DNA from: Schistocephalus solidus
Lineage: Eukaryota; Platyhelminthes; Cestoda; Diphyllobothriidea; Diphyllobothriidae
Length of the DNA stretch: 64,000 bases
Assembly: GCA_017591395.1 (NCBI GenBank)
Contig: WEDG01004211.1
Span: forward strand, 149,016-213,015
Reading direction: 5' to 3'
Part shown: positions 1 through 11,863 of the stretch, piece by piece
Layout of the letters: each line of letters begins with the position of its first letter
How positions within the stretch are numbered: position 1 is the stretch's first letter
The notes under the pieces: model-generated
Database searches by the model: none
What the model was told of the DNA's origin: nothing
The model's input: only the letters and a program-made list of their open reading frames with translations
Program-made: the position numbers and the translations under genes

Positions 1-462
1 ATTTCGCAATTCAAGATCGCTGTAGCCTTAATCTAAAGATGTACAATGTCGTGTTCCTCACAAAGCTCCTGTACGGGTAAGATACGTGAACGGTCCACGG
101 AGCACTATCTAGGCACGCATTCCACGATGTTCGCAGGCCAGGCGAACAAACGCGGCGGTACAAGAGTACATTAACGATCGCTGTCTAGCAGCACCAAATT
201 AATCAAGATACGTAGGAAGATCTGGCACGAGATCAGCAATATCGACACCCTTCCGTAAAAAAACCAGAGCAGCGACCTACGCTATCAGTCAAATTATGAG
301 TCTAAGGTGAGGTTAGGAGTCCACAATTTCCGAGGTAACGATCACTACGCTTGCTGAAATTTGGATATTGATTAGAGAGACTTCCGGATCTGCCATCTTG
401 ATAGTCCGCTCAATTCAATTCCAACCAGCCAACACATCTTCTTCTCCTTTTCCTCCTTCTTC

Positions 463-497
463 CCCACCACCACCACCACCACCCTCACCACCACCAC
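463..497. repeat. (CCA)n microsatellite
   Basis: An imperfect run of CCA/CAC triplets, interrupted once by a CCT, follows a pyrimidine-rich tract. It is a simple repeat with no sign of coding use. Confidence 0.8.
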
Positions 498-3400
498 TAC
501 GGAAGTTACCCCGTCCGCATACCATCGCTGCAACACTGCGCTTCTAACCCAACTCGTTCTGGGCCGACGTCCTTGCTACTATCGCAATTGGAACGTTGGC
601 AGGAAACAAGCGACAGCCACCAAGCCGCACCACAGCCACCACAAGCAACGCAGACAACAGGACAGTTTGTCCGCTTTGAGAATGCATATTCCAATCACGC
701 ATCCGCCTGATCATCCATCTGCGCGTCTATCGAAACTTGACCTGAGAAGCAGTGCCCTTGACGCCTCACACACGCGTTCGCTGTCCACATGCGGTCCGCA
801 CATTTGGATAGCACACTGACTCTATCAGCATACCTGGAAAAGCTCCAACAACCAGCACAGGTCATATATCACTCACAACCCAGAAAACAGACAACACCCT
901 CCTATTGGCTACACCAAAGGTGAACTGAACAGAAACTGGGATCTCGGTGACTCATGGCGCGTGTCTAACTGGCTGCGCTGGGTCTGAGCTAGGTCGTAAC
1001 TACTACCAGATATGCGCATACTTTCCCTTATTGCGGTGAATTTTGAATAATATCCATAAATACTCTTGGAGCGTACACGAATTGCAAACAGAGGTAATAT
1101 GTCTGTGAACTATATTTATTGCTAGAAAACTATTCTATTGATCTGGTCTACCTTAAAACTTGGATTAATGACTTATTTTGCCACACAATGAAAAAACATT
1201 GGTATATCCGGTAATCTTTTCGCAAGCCCACCTTTGTCCATTTCTCGAGTAAATAACCATTTTACGCCATTTCAAACCACACCGGTATTAGCTCCTGTGC
1301 TGCCTAATAAATCTGTTGGCATTTTGGCCTAGGGGTAAATTATGAACCTATATTGTAAATCGAGTCGTGTTGAAGGATGGTTTGTTAGTCAGATTGTGCA
1401 TGAAAAACTAAATTAATAGTCATCGAAAACGTCTAAAAGACCGTTCGGCAAGCAGTTATCCATAGGTCTTTATAATTATACAACGGATTCATGTCTGAGT
1501 AAGAAATACAAACTTCAGGCGACTAATTCCTCCGATATTTTGTCATAACTACATAAAATCCTGCAGCTATTATGACCTAGAGTGATGCGGCGAAAGAAAT
1601 CTAGATAATAGCGAGCAAGTTAAATGCTCATAAGTATCTGCTTACCCAGCCACGTTATTCGAGGAATCGTTGGGTTAGGAAATTTAGTGGAGAGCAGCGG
1701 AATTAAACTACGACGGTATTAGGTGAAGATCGAGGCCGTCAGTGTTCAGAGCTCTTCTTGTTCAGGGATGGATGGACTGCAAGAGGCCTGATCTTCAGAT
1801 TTTGTTTAAATGAACATAACCCGTTAGGCCACAGACTCCCGATGAAGCAGGAATAGATGGCTTAATCTTAACGTGAAAGCGAACCCGAACTACCTTTTCT
1901 TTTACTTGGCTGACCCATTTCCCTGGCGGCTAACTTTTACTTCTGCCCCCGTATGATTGTCATTCCCAATTGATTAGTTTATATATGTTTTTACATTGAT
2001 GCGATAATTAGTTGGCAAAAATGAACGTTTGCTACCTTTTTACTAATACCTCTGTTAATACTTACTTTTGATGATTTGGTAACAAATGACAGCATAAAAA
2101 AGCCCATTCCAGAACGTCCGAGAAAAATAGTAATCTGATAATGCCAGACAAACTAGGAGCTGTTTAATCAGGTTGGTAAAATTGAGAGTACTGGGGTGAT
2201 AAGTTCGGAAGGAGAAAAGTCTGAGCAGAACAGATAAAGCATATGATTGACGTTTTGCAGAGTTTGGTTGCCTCGTGATTTTCCCAGCCTTAAACCTACA
2301 GGGTCGAGCATCAATTCAAATAACTTTCCGAGTTAGTCGGCCTTGCTAAACCAGCGCAAGCTTTGTGGAGAGGAGACTATTTAACGAAGTATTTAAGCGA
2401 ACGGGTTTCAATGAATATTTTGACTCATCGAATAGCTTCATTAGGGTCTTAATTTATAAACAATAGCTCATCTACTGTTTCAAAACTACACAGGAACCCC
2501 GAAAAGACCCACATTAACTCTCCTACTTCCGCATTTCGATAGCTTGCATAAGTTTGGGTGACAAAAACCTTTTGTGTAGGTGGAGGACAAAAACACAAAT
2601 AAAGAACAATGATTTCTGACACACGGCCCAAGAGGCAGTGGAAATGAATCCCTGGCAAAAATTAATTAAGTGTCATCTGGGAGTGGCGACGTCAGGAGGA
2701 GTTTTCTGATTTTCCCGTCATTTCGAAAACGATCCAAATTTCACTCTGAAAGTGTGGCATAGTCGCGTTTCACAGTATTTAAAAAAGAATACTTATATAT
2801 GTTGCTATCCATGATAATAGTTTCGAGAGTGACACTGAAACTTCAGACAAATAAAGTTTTATTCCAATGAGAGTCCGCTTTTTCTCTACTATGAAACATT
2901 TCTGTTGGCCACACCGGTGAAGTGCTTATCTGGGTGCATCCGACAACTGCCGCGGCTGTATCACTGTGATTGCTATGCTGTTGACTGGGCGCCCTCGCAT
3001 TGGCGTTAGGGTTCGTAGGTGTGACAGGCGTTAGGATGGACGACTGATGACTTTCCTGATGCATTTAATCAGCCACTGTAAATGCCGCCTCATTACCGAC
3101 AGTGGTATTACGCGCCAATCAATTGACTGAGGTTTATTCTTAATCAGAAAATGGCTGTTCACTGGTACCGCCAACAGTGAAAAACAAGAGAGGTTTTCAA
3201 GACACCGACTTCAGTGGGTGGATCGTCCGTGTCCGAACCGATTGTTGGTTATAAATTATTGCAATGCATACTGCTGCCATTCACGTTTTGGCGCAGTTGC
3301 GGTATCTCGGAGGAGATACAGTATGCACCAAAGACGATGAAGTGCTAAGGACAGTTTTATGGCCCGCCTTTGGTGGGTATTGACATTGCTGCATGGTAAC

Positions 3401-4706
3401 CACCACAGTCCAAGACCCTGGTCTCCCGTTTAAAAGTAGAATTTTAGAAACACTTGTAGGAGCGTTTATGCTGTATAGGAGGCTGTTAAGCAGCTGGCTT
3501 CATATCCACCGCTTGCGCCACCCACTAAATCAGAGTTGGGGGCGAACGATGTGCTCTTGAGAGTGCATGAAACAATTCCTGGTGGAGGATCGGTGGGCCT
3601 ATTGGTCCACACCGTTGCTTGGCTGGTCTTCTACAAGCAGTATTCGTCTGAAACGGATATTGAGCTACTCATAAGGGTTGGCGTATACATGCTAGCCAGA
3701 AGCAGAAGATCAAGATTGGCTATAGAACCCAACGCTTTCAAAAAGCAAAGACAAATTTGGTGTGATTGGGAAGTGGTTGGGAGGAACTATAACCTTAAGC
3801 CAATTTATATACGAAAAATGTTGGTGTTCGAGTAAATATCCTCCCAGATATTCATTAGTAAATTACAATTTGCGAAAAATCCTGAGTTATGGAGTGTGTA
3901 TTTTTCAATTGCTCATAGATGAATATATAAAATTCATCACAGTTCTTAGCAATCATGCGAAATTTACCTTAGTTTGATCACTTTACTAGGAATTATGGAT
4001 ATGCCAAATGACGTATTTTGATGTTCAAAATAACAGCAGATATCTGAAAATCCGGAAAACAACCCACCTTTTATAATTTTTCTCAAGATTTCCACGTTGG
4101 GTGGCATGAACCTATTCTAAAATAAAGTTAAAATACACTTAATTGAATAAGTGAACTCTTTTACATTCCCAAGTGGCAATTGTCGGTTACGTAAGTCCTT
4201 TAACCACCACTAAGCCCAGAATCATGTAAAACGGTAATGGGGTAATGGGGGTTTACAGGGGCCTCACCAAGGAATGGCAACCGAATGCGTGCAAGAAAAC
4301 ATCAAAAATAAATATATTTCCTCCAAATTAACTCTTTTAGGTCTATACATAGCAACGAAATTGAATTTGCTAATAAAAAATAAACAAAAAACCACTCAAT
4401 AAAAGAAAGGTATTTAATCACAAACATCAACTTAGAACAACTTTGTGCATGTTGTTATATGAATGTAGTAGCTAACATGCAGATGGACACTTCCCATAGA
4501 TGGAAACTAATAAAACAAATAATGCCTTCTAAAACCCATATCGTAGCTAAGCAAACTGAACCCAGGGAGCTTACATGCTCTACCCCGAGATGATGTTATA
4601 ATGAAAGAAACTCGTCAGAAAATTGAGTTGACTCGTAGATTTTCTAGTCAGTGGCACCAACCTGTCATCCGACTAAATGAGTAGAGGAGAAAGTGAGATT
4701 GTTAAA

Positions 4707-4997
4707 CTAGATCGGTTGGCCCGACGGGGCAGAGAGCGACGGACAGACAACTAGTGTGCGAGGGACGGGCAAATCATTACGATCTGTTTTGAGACGGGGA
4801 GGGAGGGGCGAACAGGTGCGGCACCCCGGGGCGGAGGTGCAGGGGGATGACGACGCTATGGCAACATAGATTAGATCGGTTGTCGATGCGGGTCGGGGGC
4901 AGTCTTCAATGTGCCAGTTGCAGTTGTTAATTGCGGTTCGCCAGGGGGTGGCGAGACAAGGAGATTTTAATGGTTCCGCACGGATTGGTGTTACCAA
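4707..4997 (-). other. GC-rich island with an open minus-strand frame
   Basis: About 290 bp are clearly richer in G and C than the AT-rich flanks and stay open on the minus strand for 96 codons. The translation is rich in Pro, Ser, Thr and Cys and matches no domain I recognise. I see no splice sites, signal peptide or second copy in the window. It may be a fragment of an unrecognised mobile element that still has its original base composition. A long open frame is expected by chance in GC-rich DNA, so I do not call it a gene. Confidence 0.25.
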
Positions 4998-6189
4998 CTT
5001 GAAAATTCACAAGTACAACTCAATTTTCCGAAAAGCGTTTTCATTTCATACATTTAATTCCCTATAAAATGGGGTTATTGTGCGGATGCAAAAGCTAAAA
5101 TAGAAGGTTTATTGAACAAACTTGACTTTTGATGGAATTGGTATAGGAAATTTTGTTTTAATCCATCCTTCCAAGAAAATGTAGTCGACAGTATTTCCCT
5201 CTTCAAAGTGAGGTGGAAGACCACTTGCGACAAATACAGTGTTTTTTTTCCTATGGTAAGTGACCGAAGCAGCTGAAAGGGTGGTCAGTTAAAAGTGAGT
5301 TTTCTAAAAGATCTGGCTTCCTTTGGACATATACTCCCCACTAATCAGTCTTACGGAACTCATATAGCAAACTTTAAAAAAATTGTTCCGAAAAATTCAG
5401 TAAAAGTTCATCCATCAATTTCTGAGAAAAGTAAAAACAACAGCATGGAAACTGGAGTTCAGATATCAGAATCACACGGAGAACGCAGAGTATACACTGA
5501 TGATCCGAACCGCCTGCAGCCAAGTCAAGCGTCGACCCAAGGTCGTCAAAACAAATGTATCTGGGCTTTTAGCTGGTAGCAATATGCCATTCACATGGAA
5601 AATCATTCAGTATTTGTATGCGATTGACTGTTTATTGTCAGCTTGTGAAGATGGCGCAGTTATGTCACATTAGCTGATGGACTTCAGCCCAAGTCTTCAT
5701 GTCAACCTTCAGGCGAGCCTCAAAAGCCTTGTTCGGAAGGATTTGCTTCAAGTTCGAGCATTACTTTCAGAGGAAAGTAGGAAGGGCAGGATCTTCAAAC
5801 TGCTTGTTATATGAATTGAAGCCCCTGGCCTAGTCTTATAAACAAGAGTTCACGCATCTCACAAGTCAGGGATAAAATAAATCAACCTGGCCGAAATACC
5901 AAACGGGTTGTTGAGGGAAAGAGATCATGACGCCGAAGATAAGGACAGTATCGAGCCAACAGCCCTACGAAGACCGTTTAAGTTTCAATGCAGTCACTTT
6001 TTAGTCAATGACATTCACTTCGACGGGTTAACCTAGTCTCCGGATGTATTAATGTATTAAAAACCAGGTTGCGAGGCAATAAGTCTAGACACCGACAGGT
6101 CGACCATTGAGTCCGACGAATTGCACCGTGCGTGGCAGAGCAAAGCGGAAGTAGGGACTACAACTTGTGCTGTGAATTAGTTTATATTG

Positions 6190-6460
6190 ATAGTAGGTTT
6201 CCGATGGGTCTACCACACTCTCTCTTCCCTCAGTCTCCTGGGTTCGGCGTGAAGACATTGTGAGGAAGACCGGAGACTAGATCGGGCGCAGGTGGCGGGC
6301 ACCTGCGCCTAGGCGTGCCACCACCCCTCCATGTTCGACATTTATTAGGTATGCACATCCCCAATAATGCCTGCCATACTCCGATTTGGCCCCGTATCGG
6401 TCCAGCCCATTTACCGCGTAGGTCGTTGTAGGGGCCTCATAATCACCCAGTGTGGCATAG
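6190..6460 (-). repeat. Orphan fragment of the retrotransposon 3' module
   Basis: This segment matches, in the same orientation, the 23.9-24.3 kb part of copy B's 3' region. Shared landmarks in order are a CTCTC-rich tract, GAAGACCGGAG, GCGCAGGTGGC, GGCGTGCCACCAC, TCCATGTTCG and a closing segment around ATTTACCGCG. It is diverged but collinear. No RT or finger sequence is attached, so it is a solitary 3' end, the usual product of 5'-truncated non-LTR insertion, or part of an independent satellite. Confidence 0.7.
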
Positions 6461-7110
6461 CAATTCGAAAAAATAACAGATAAAAGCTGTCGCTGTCCAT
6501 GTTAATTTCGTAATAGAGGAGGAACTGGAGGACCGGTTTTACAGTAAAAAATATAACCTTCTAAGGCTGCCTCGACAGTCCACTGGAAAGAAGGGTTTCC
6601 AGGAAGCTGTCCAAAAGTCCCCCAAAAAGCAAAAGTACCAGAAAATATATACTACAAGGAAAACAAAACCGTTAACGCAAGTTCAAGCGGTGAAACGAAA
6701 CGCAGATTAGTACGGTAGCTGTCAAGATTATCGACAGCGATCACATCCATAAACAATCTGGGGTCAAACCAAAATCACGCATAATCATTTTTGCAGAGGA
6801 GTCAGTGACCCGGAAGCAACGAAATCAAAGTCAGACCCCCTCGGATTCTGGGCCGGTACGTGAGCGGTATCTTGGGGAACGCGCTTAACATCCTTGACAG
6901 TTGCTCCATTCTCAAATTCTTTATTTTGCCAGATAAACTGCGGATTTAATTAGGCTAAATATAAATGAAATTCAACTGAATGAACACATGTTAAACAACC
7001 AAATTCCCCTTTTCTATCTGTTTTAACAGTTTTCTAGGATTTTTGTCTATGAGATGCGTCTGATTTCGGCATATAGGAAGAGGTGGGAAAAGAAATCTGA
7101 CGAAAGGCGA

Positions 7111-8081
7111 TAATATAGATTCCTTTTCTCATGAAATGTCAACCAACATTCTGAAAGGTGTTTTAGATTCAAACAAATAACTAAAGTAGAGTTGTCGTAT
7201 TGCCTGCCTAATTCCAAGATATTTCAGTCACAATAGAACACCGGCTTTAGATCAAACTTCTTTCTTACAGCATGCGAAAAGATTACTCGGTAAAAATGAC
7301 TTATTTTCTCATTAATTTTCGGTGCACTTGTAATTTCAAATATATTTTAAAGAAAACATGCGCAAAAAATATTCTTTCATGTACTCGATTGATAGGAGAT
7401 TCCTCCTTCTTCAGATTTCTTCAATACTTGAAGAATGCATGCTCCGGTTGCAAAATTTTTCTAATTATGAGACTATTGAAGACTGTGAAATGTTCATTAA
7501 TAATACATCGTGTTTGTGTATTAATTAATGTTGCCTATAATGTACACCACGGGATGTAAATTCTTTACAAAATTTAATGAGAACTCTGTGTCCTCTTCCT
7601 CATAGCGTACGGAAATATGTGATTTTCCTTACACAGAATGTATATAGCCTGCAGTTTGAAAACCCCGGATTCCAGTGTAATGGCCAATAGGGTTAACAGG
7701 TATTGAAAAATTTCGAAAGTTTTTATAACCGGCAGGTATTCTTTCTTTAAGTATAAACGTTGAAGAAGGTGTACTTACTACCAAACGACCAGAATAGTAT
7801 TGTTCCGCATTTTTTTCTATAAAGTATTTTTAATTTGTAAGGTCATCGAAAATCAATGAGAAAAATTCACGTTGCATAATAAGTCATTTTTTTACAAAGT
7901 ATGATTTTCGCAGGTGGTTAGAAAAAAGCCCGTTCAAAAGTCGTCAGCTTACCATGACCATAACCTTTTGGGATTAGGCCGTTCAATAATCAATAAGACA
8001 ATCCTACTTAAGTAATTTATTCGAATCAAAACCACGTTTCAGGATTTTGGTCGACATTTCATGAGATAGGAAATCTACTGT
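7111..8081. mobile_element. Palindromic TIR element, copy 1 (non-autonomous)
   Basis: The two ends are inverted copies of each other. From 7116 rightwards and from 8077 leftwards both read TAGATTxCC, then CTCATGAAATGTC, then a TGAAA..GTTTT.GATTC stretch and GCCTAATxCCAA. The match continues inward through AAAAATGACTTATT and TCTCATTxATTTTC on each half, so nearly the whole ~970 bp is one imperfect palindrome. The right end suggests an outermost ACAGTAGATTT. No transposase frame is present. A second copy lies at 42.0-42.9 kb and a partial one near 47.6 kb. I could not see a clear target-site duplication. The superfamily is unassigned; it behaves like a MITE or foldback element. Confidence 0.75.
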
Positions 8082-8759
8082 AGGTTCGGGGCGAATGATT
8101 GAGATAGGGGGATTTGGACGGCAAGAAGTAAACTCAGTACTTTTATCTTTCGCATGGAACCTCAGACATTCACCTTTGCTCTCTGCGGAATAACGATCGA
8201 ACGCATGAAAATACTTTAATTTTCCAGTGCTGAGGGCCTTCAAAATTGACTAAAGGTAAACAACATGAGAAATCCAGCAATTTCAGGCTGTTGTTTTTGT
8301 TTGCTTCGACGCATTCAAAAGATAATCTGTAAGGCATTGAAAAGGGGAGGCTTCAAAGCTGCCGTGCCGCTGCTTGCCCATGCTCGCACTGTGGCGGTCT
8401 GAGTGTTAATTATTCAACACTAGGGATTGCACTAAATTTTTTAGACCGTATTCCATGTACCTGTAACTCCTTCCCTAGCTTTCCGAGCCAGGTCTGGAAG
8501 TGTCTTTCGAGGATGAGGATGGTGGTGAGTTCATACTGACTGTGGAGAAACCATTAAAAGAGCAAGAGGGCAGGCTAGTTGAATAATGTAGGAAGCGCAG
8601 TGAAATTATGCAACTCATCACCAAGTTGGCAATTTGGAAAAAGTATTACACGCCTAATAGCATATTTATAACTTGGCATGCAACTTTAAATTAAAATAAA
8701 TTAACTTCCATTTTGCATCTGGTGTTGTGACCGGGTTTCTCGGGTTTCTTTATCTGTTA
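8082..8759. other. Intergenic, nothing recognised
   Basis: Unique-looking AT-rich sequence between the palindromic element and the G/T-rich tract; no coding frame or repeat was recognised. Confidence 0.5.
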
Positions 8760-9260
8760 CCCGCACGTTTAAGGTTCGGGTGAGGGTTAGTGTTAGGGTG
8801 AGGACATAGGATTAGGTCCCTTCATGAAAGTCAGCGCAGCGATACTCGTATTACGGTGGGCGTTACTATTCAACTGTCATGCCGGGACAGGAGCATAAAA
8901 ACTAAATGTATTAGATTTTTATATTGGGTTCAGAGAAAAGAAGTTCTGCCTGGACAGCCAGGTAACCTGTTTACAGGAAAGCGAATTAGCTGTGAAATTA
9001 TGCCTCCATTTTTGGCTATTAGTTTACATACGATCTGAAAGGCAGCTGGCAGATATGCGGCATTTGCCTGCTTTTGGCGCGGCTAAGGTCCCATAATACA
9101 GGTGGCCCTGTGATAAATATCAGGCAGCTGATGAGGGATATGAGATAAGGTTAAGGGTTTAGCTTAGTTTTAGGGTTGAAACTCGAATAAGTATTAAATT
9201 TATGGTTCGACCTAAGATTTAAGGCTTTTAGCTCGGGCGAATGTTAGCGTTAAGGTTAGA
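8760..9260. repeat. Degenerate GGTTAG/TTAGGG-like tract
   Basis: Scattered motifs such as GAGGGTTAGTGTTAGGG, AGGTTAAGGGTTTAG and TTTTAGGGTTGA recur in two clusters (8.77-8.82 and 9.15-9.25 kb), separated by ordinary sequence. They resemble decayed telomere-type hexamers but never form a clean tandem array. A similar short tract lies at 12.43-12.52 kb, and its complement at 33.82-33.84 kb. Confidence 0.4.
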
Positions 9261-9267
9261 ACACGAT

Positions 9268-9385
9268 AGATAGTATACATAGTATAGAGTATAGATAGTA
9301 TAGAGTATACTCGCTATACTATACTATATAGTATAGAGTATAGATAGTATACTATACTATACTATAGATAGATATAGTATATATA

Positions 9386-9451
<66 letters not shown>

Positions 9452-9600
9452 TATCTATACTATACTATACTATAGTATACTATACTATGCTATACTATAT
9501 AGTATAGAGTATAGATAGAATAGATAGTATAGAGTATACTCGCTATACTATACTATACTATACTCGCTATACTATCTATCGAGTATACTCGCTATACTCC
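9268..9600. repeat. TA-rich palindromic simple repeat
   Basis: A core of pure (TA)n at about 9391-9450 is flanked on both sides by arrays of TATAC/GTATA and TAGATAG/CTATCTA units running as inverted complements. The whole tract can fold into a long AT cruciform. The right part also carries repeated ACTCGCTATACTA units. It is probably a replication-slippage product and a likely assembly trouble spot. Confidence 0.85.
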
Positions 9601-10179
9601 AGATCTAGGACCTGCTGCATCAGTTTGGGAGGGGAAGTTTGGTGTCCTCATTCTCATGGCTTACCCGCAAAGCCCGGGAGCGTAAACTATATATTAGGAC
9701 CTTATTGCTTCGCTCAACCTCACAAGAAATTCCTGTTTGGCGTGGCACTCTTGAAGAAGCGAAACTGTCTAAAAAACACGTATTTGTACTAGCGTGACCT
9801 TTGGGGCTTATATTTATATAAAATATGTCTATGTGGAAGAACGACGTAGTTCATACTTGAGTATCAAGCAGGAACATTTGTATCTATGTTACTAGAACTT
9901 ACGTATGGTTCATCTGCTATATTGAAATATATTTTAGTAAACGAAACAAACCCGATTGAAGTTTGCTCTCCAAGAAATCACGAGGCCTCAAAGGATCTTG
10001 TAAAGTGTGAGCTCTGTTGCAAGCGGACTCAGTTGAGATTTGGACCGCCCACATCTTGGTCCTGTGGAAGCCTGGTCCATCGTGCACGAACGAGGTCATG
10101 TGTATTGCACATAGACAGGCCGTTGAACTTTTTGAACAACTACGCCCGATCTCACTTCTGGTCTACATGATGCTCCCTT
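9601..10179. other. Intergenic, nothing recognised
   Basis: No domain is recognisable. Frames of 94 (+) and 60 (-) codons overlap antisense around 9.9-10.17 kb, and neither resembles a known protein. Confidence 0.4.
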
Positions 10180-10330
10180 GAAACTGGGCTCAGTTGGGAG
10201 GGAAGAGAGCGGTAGGTGCTGTGCAAGTCCACTATTGCTTTAAAGTAACGCGCACACAAAACACTGTCCCTTCGCCCACCACCCTGTGGGGCACATGGTG
10301 GGGCACACGGTCCCGGTCAAACTGATATTA
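10180..10330 (+). repeat. Orphan fragment of the retrotransposon 3' module (terminal end)
   Basis: It aligns by eye with the last ~150 bp of copy A's 3' region (about 21.61-21.77 kb). Both have GGGCTCAG, AGAGxGxGGTAG, a TGC.GCAAG segment, a stretch resembling CTATCACTTAAAACTAATTCACGCGC, then CCACC..GG..CA.ACGG and a final GGTCAAACTG. The fragment is on the plus strand and has no coding part. Confidence 0.6.
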
Positions 10331-11804
10331 TGTGCCAAATAAATTTAGAACTTTCTATGCAGATATAGGGGAAGCGACTCACGAGAATTCGAAAAAATAA
10401 CGGTGTTAAGAGGCCAAACCAGTAACTTTTCTGACAGATTTCAAGAAATAGGTGTCACCATTATACTGAGAGGGCAATAATCTGACCGTGACAGTATTCT
10501 ATTTAAATATCCACTATCCCATGATAAAATTTGCAAATGCGATCCATCAGTGATGGGCATATCTTTTGGAAGTATTTTGCGATCCAAGCGGTTTATAATG
10601 CAATAAGTTTCAAACGCAGTAGAGGCTTGTAACCCAAAATATAACTTACTCAACAATATGAAATCTTCTACAATTTCTAATTAATATGGAACGACTAAGG
10701 CTGATTGAAGTAAAAAAATAGACGAGCAAACAAGGAATAAATGAAGGATTAATCGAAAGTTTATTTCAGAAGTGGCTTACCCGTAACCTGTGGATTTACG
10801 GACCGAATACTTATTCCCAAGGATAAAATACACGTAAGCACGCTGAGGGTTGAGTCAGTCGGCAGATACGGTGGCAGAAACTAGAGCTGAGCTTTTTAGA
10901 ACCTTGTCATCAAATGCGATCACTTCCTGTCCTTAAATAATTTTATAGTGTTGTAGATATTAAACAGTTTGTTGCGGCGGAAGAAGATATATATTGGTTC
11001 TGCCTTTTCGATTCAAGAAAAGCAATGTATGTTGAGATAAGTTGATTGGAAAATAAAAGATATCCAATACTGAAGTCCTCAGTAGCATGCTTTGGAGCCA
11101 ACGTTACTCCAACTACGAAGGCTAGTTAAGGCATTGTTAAACGGGCATTTGAACTTCGCTTTTTCCACCTTCTGTTGCTTCTTGAGCCAGCTTTAGCTTA
11201 ATAATAAGAATTGTAATATATAACGAGGTGATTATAATTCAATTAGTGAAGCTTATGCTATGTGTCACTGTTACATTTTATTCGTACTTAGAGGTGTTAC
11301 ACAGTTCAATTACGACAGATTTGATTCACACGACTTTAACCCAGATCTAAACCCGCAGGATATACTTTTCATTGACCAGATGCACAATACTTAGTGGTAG
11401 AATAGAGAAGGAGCAAAAACGTCAACCTGATCACAGATTATATGTGTCTTATGAACTGATGCCGACTTTGGACGTCTGGAGGCAGTCCACTGGGAATAAG
11501 GCTTAGCCAAGCAGAATTTCACGGATGAACAGGAAACCCAGAAAAAGGCTAATTATGCAGAAGGTGGCTACGTTAAAAAATCGACTTTTAAGTATTGGGC
11601 GCGGTCGTAAGCACTGAACGCAAATTGGTAGACCAGCAAATATGTTGAAAGGCACTCATTCTAAAAAAAGCCTTAATAACAGTAGTCGTGGCAGTTCGCA
11701 AAAAAATCCCCGAAAAAATAAAAGGCTCGAGCTCTCTCTACTGGCCAATAGGCTTATCAGGTACCATCAACAGATGGGGCGTTACTGACACCAAGAATTC
11801 TGGG

Positions 11805-11863
<59 letters not shown>

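Larger units (their letters stand above)
1..6180. other. Stretch without a recognisable gene
   Basis: I find no coding segment I can defend here. Open frames are under 100 codons and resemble no family I know. Apart from a CCA-type microsatellite near 463-497 and a GC-rich island at about 4.70-5.00 kb (listed separately), I see only unique-looking AT-rich DNA. Confidence 0.5.

Noticed and set aside
2843..3064. 73-codon minus ORF rich in Thr, Pro, Asn and Ser
   Set aside because: Low-complexity composition with no domain, splice context or homologous copy that I can see.
9886..10170. 94-codon plus ORF with Cys-rich middle (CELCCKR)
   Set aside because: Single small cluster of cysteines, no splice sites, no second copy, and an equally open antisense frame.
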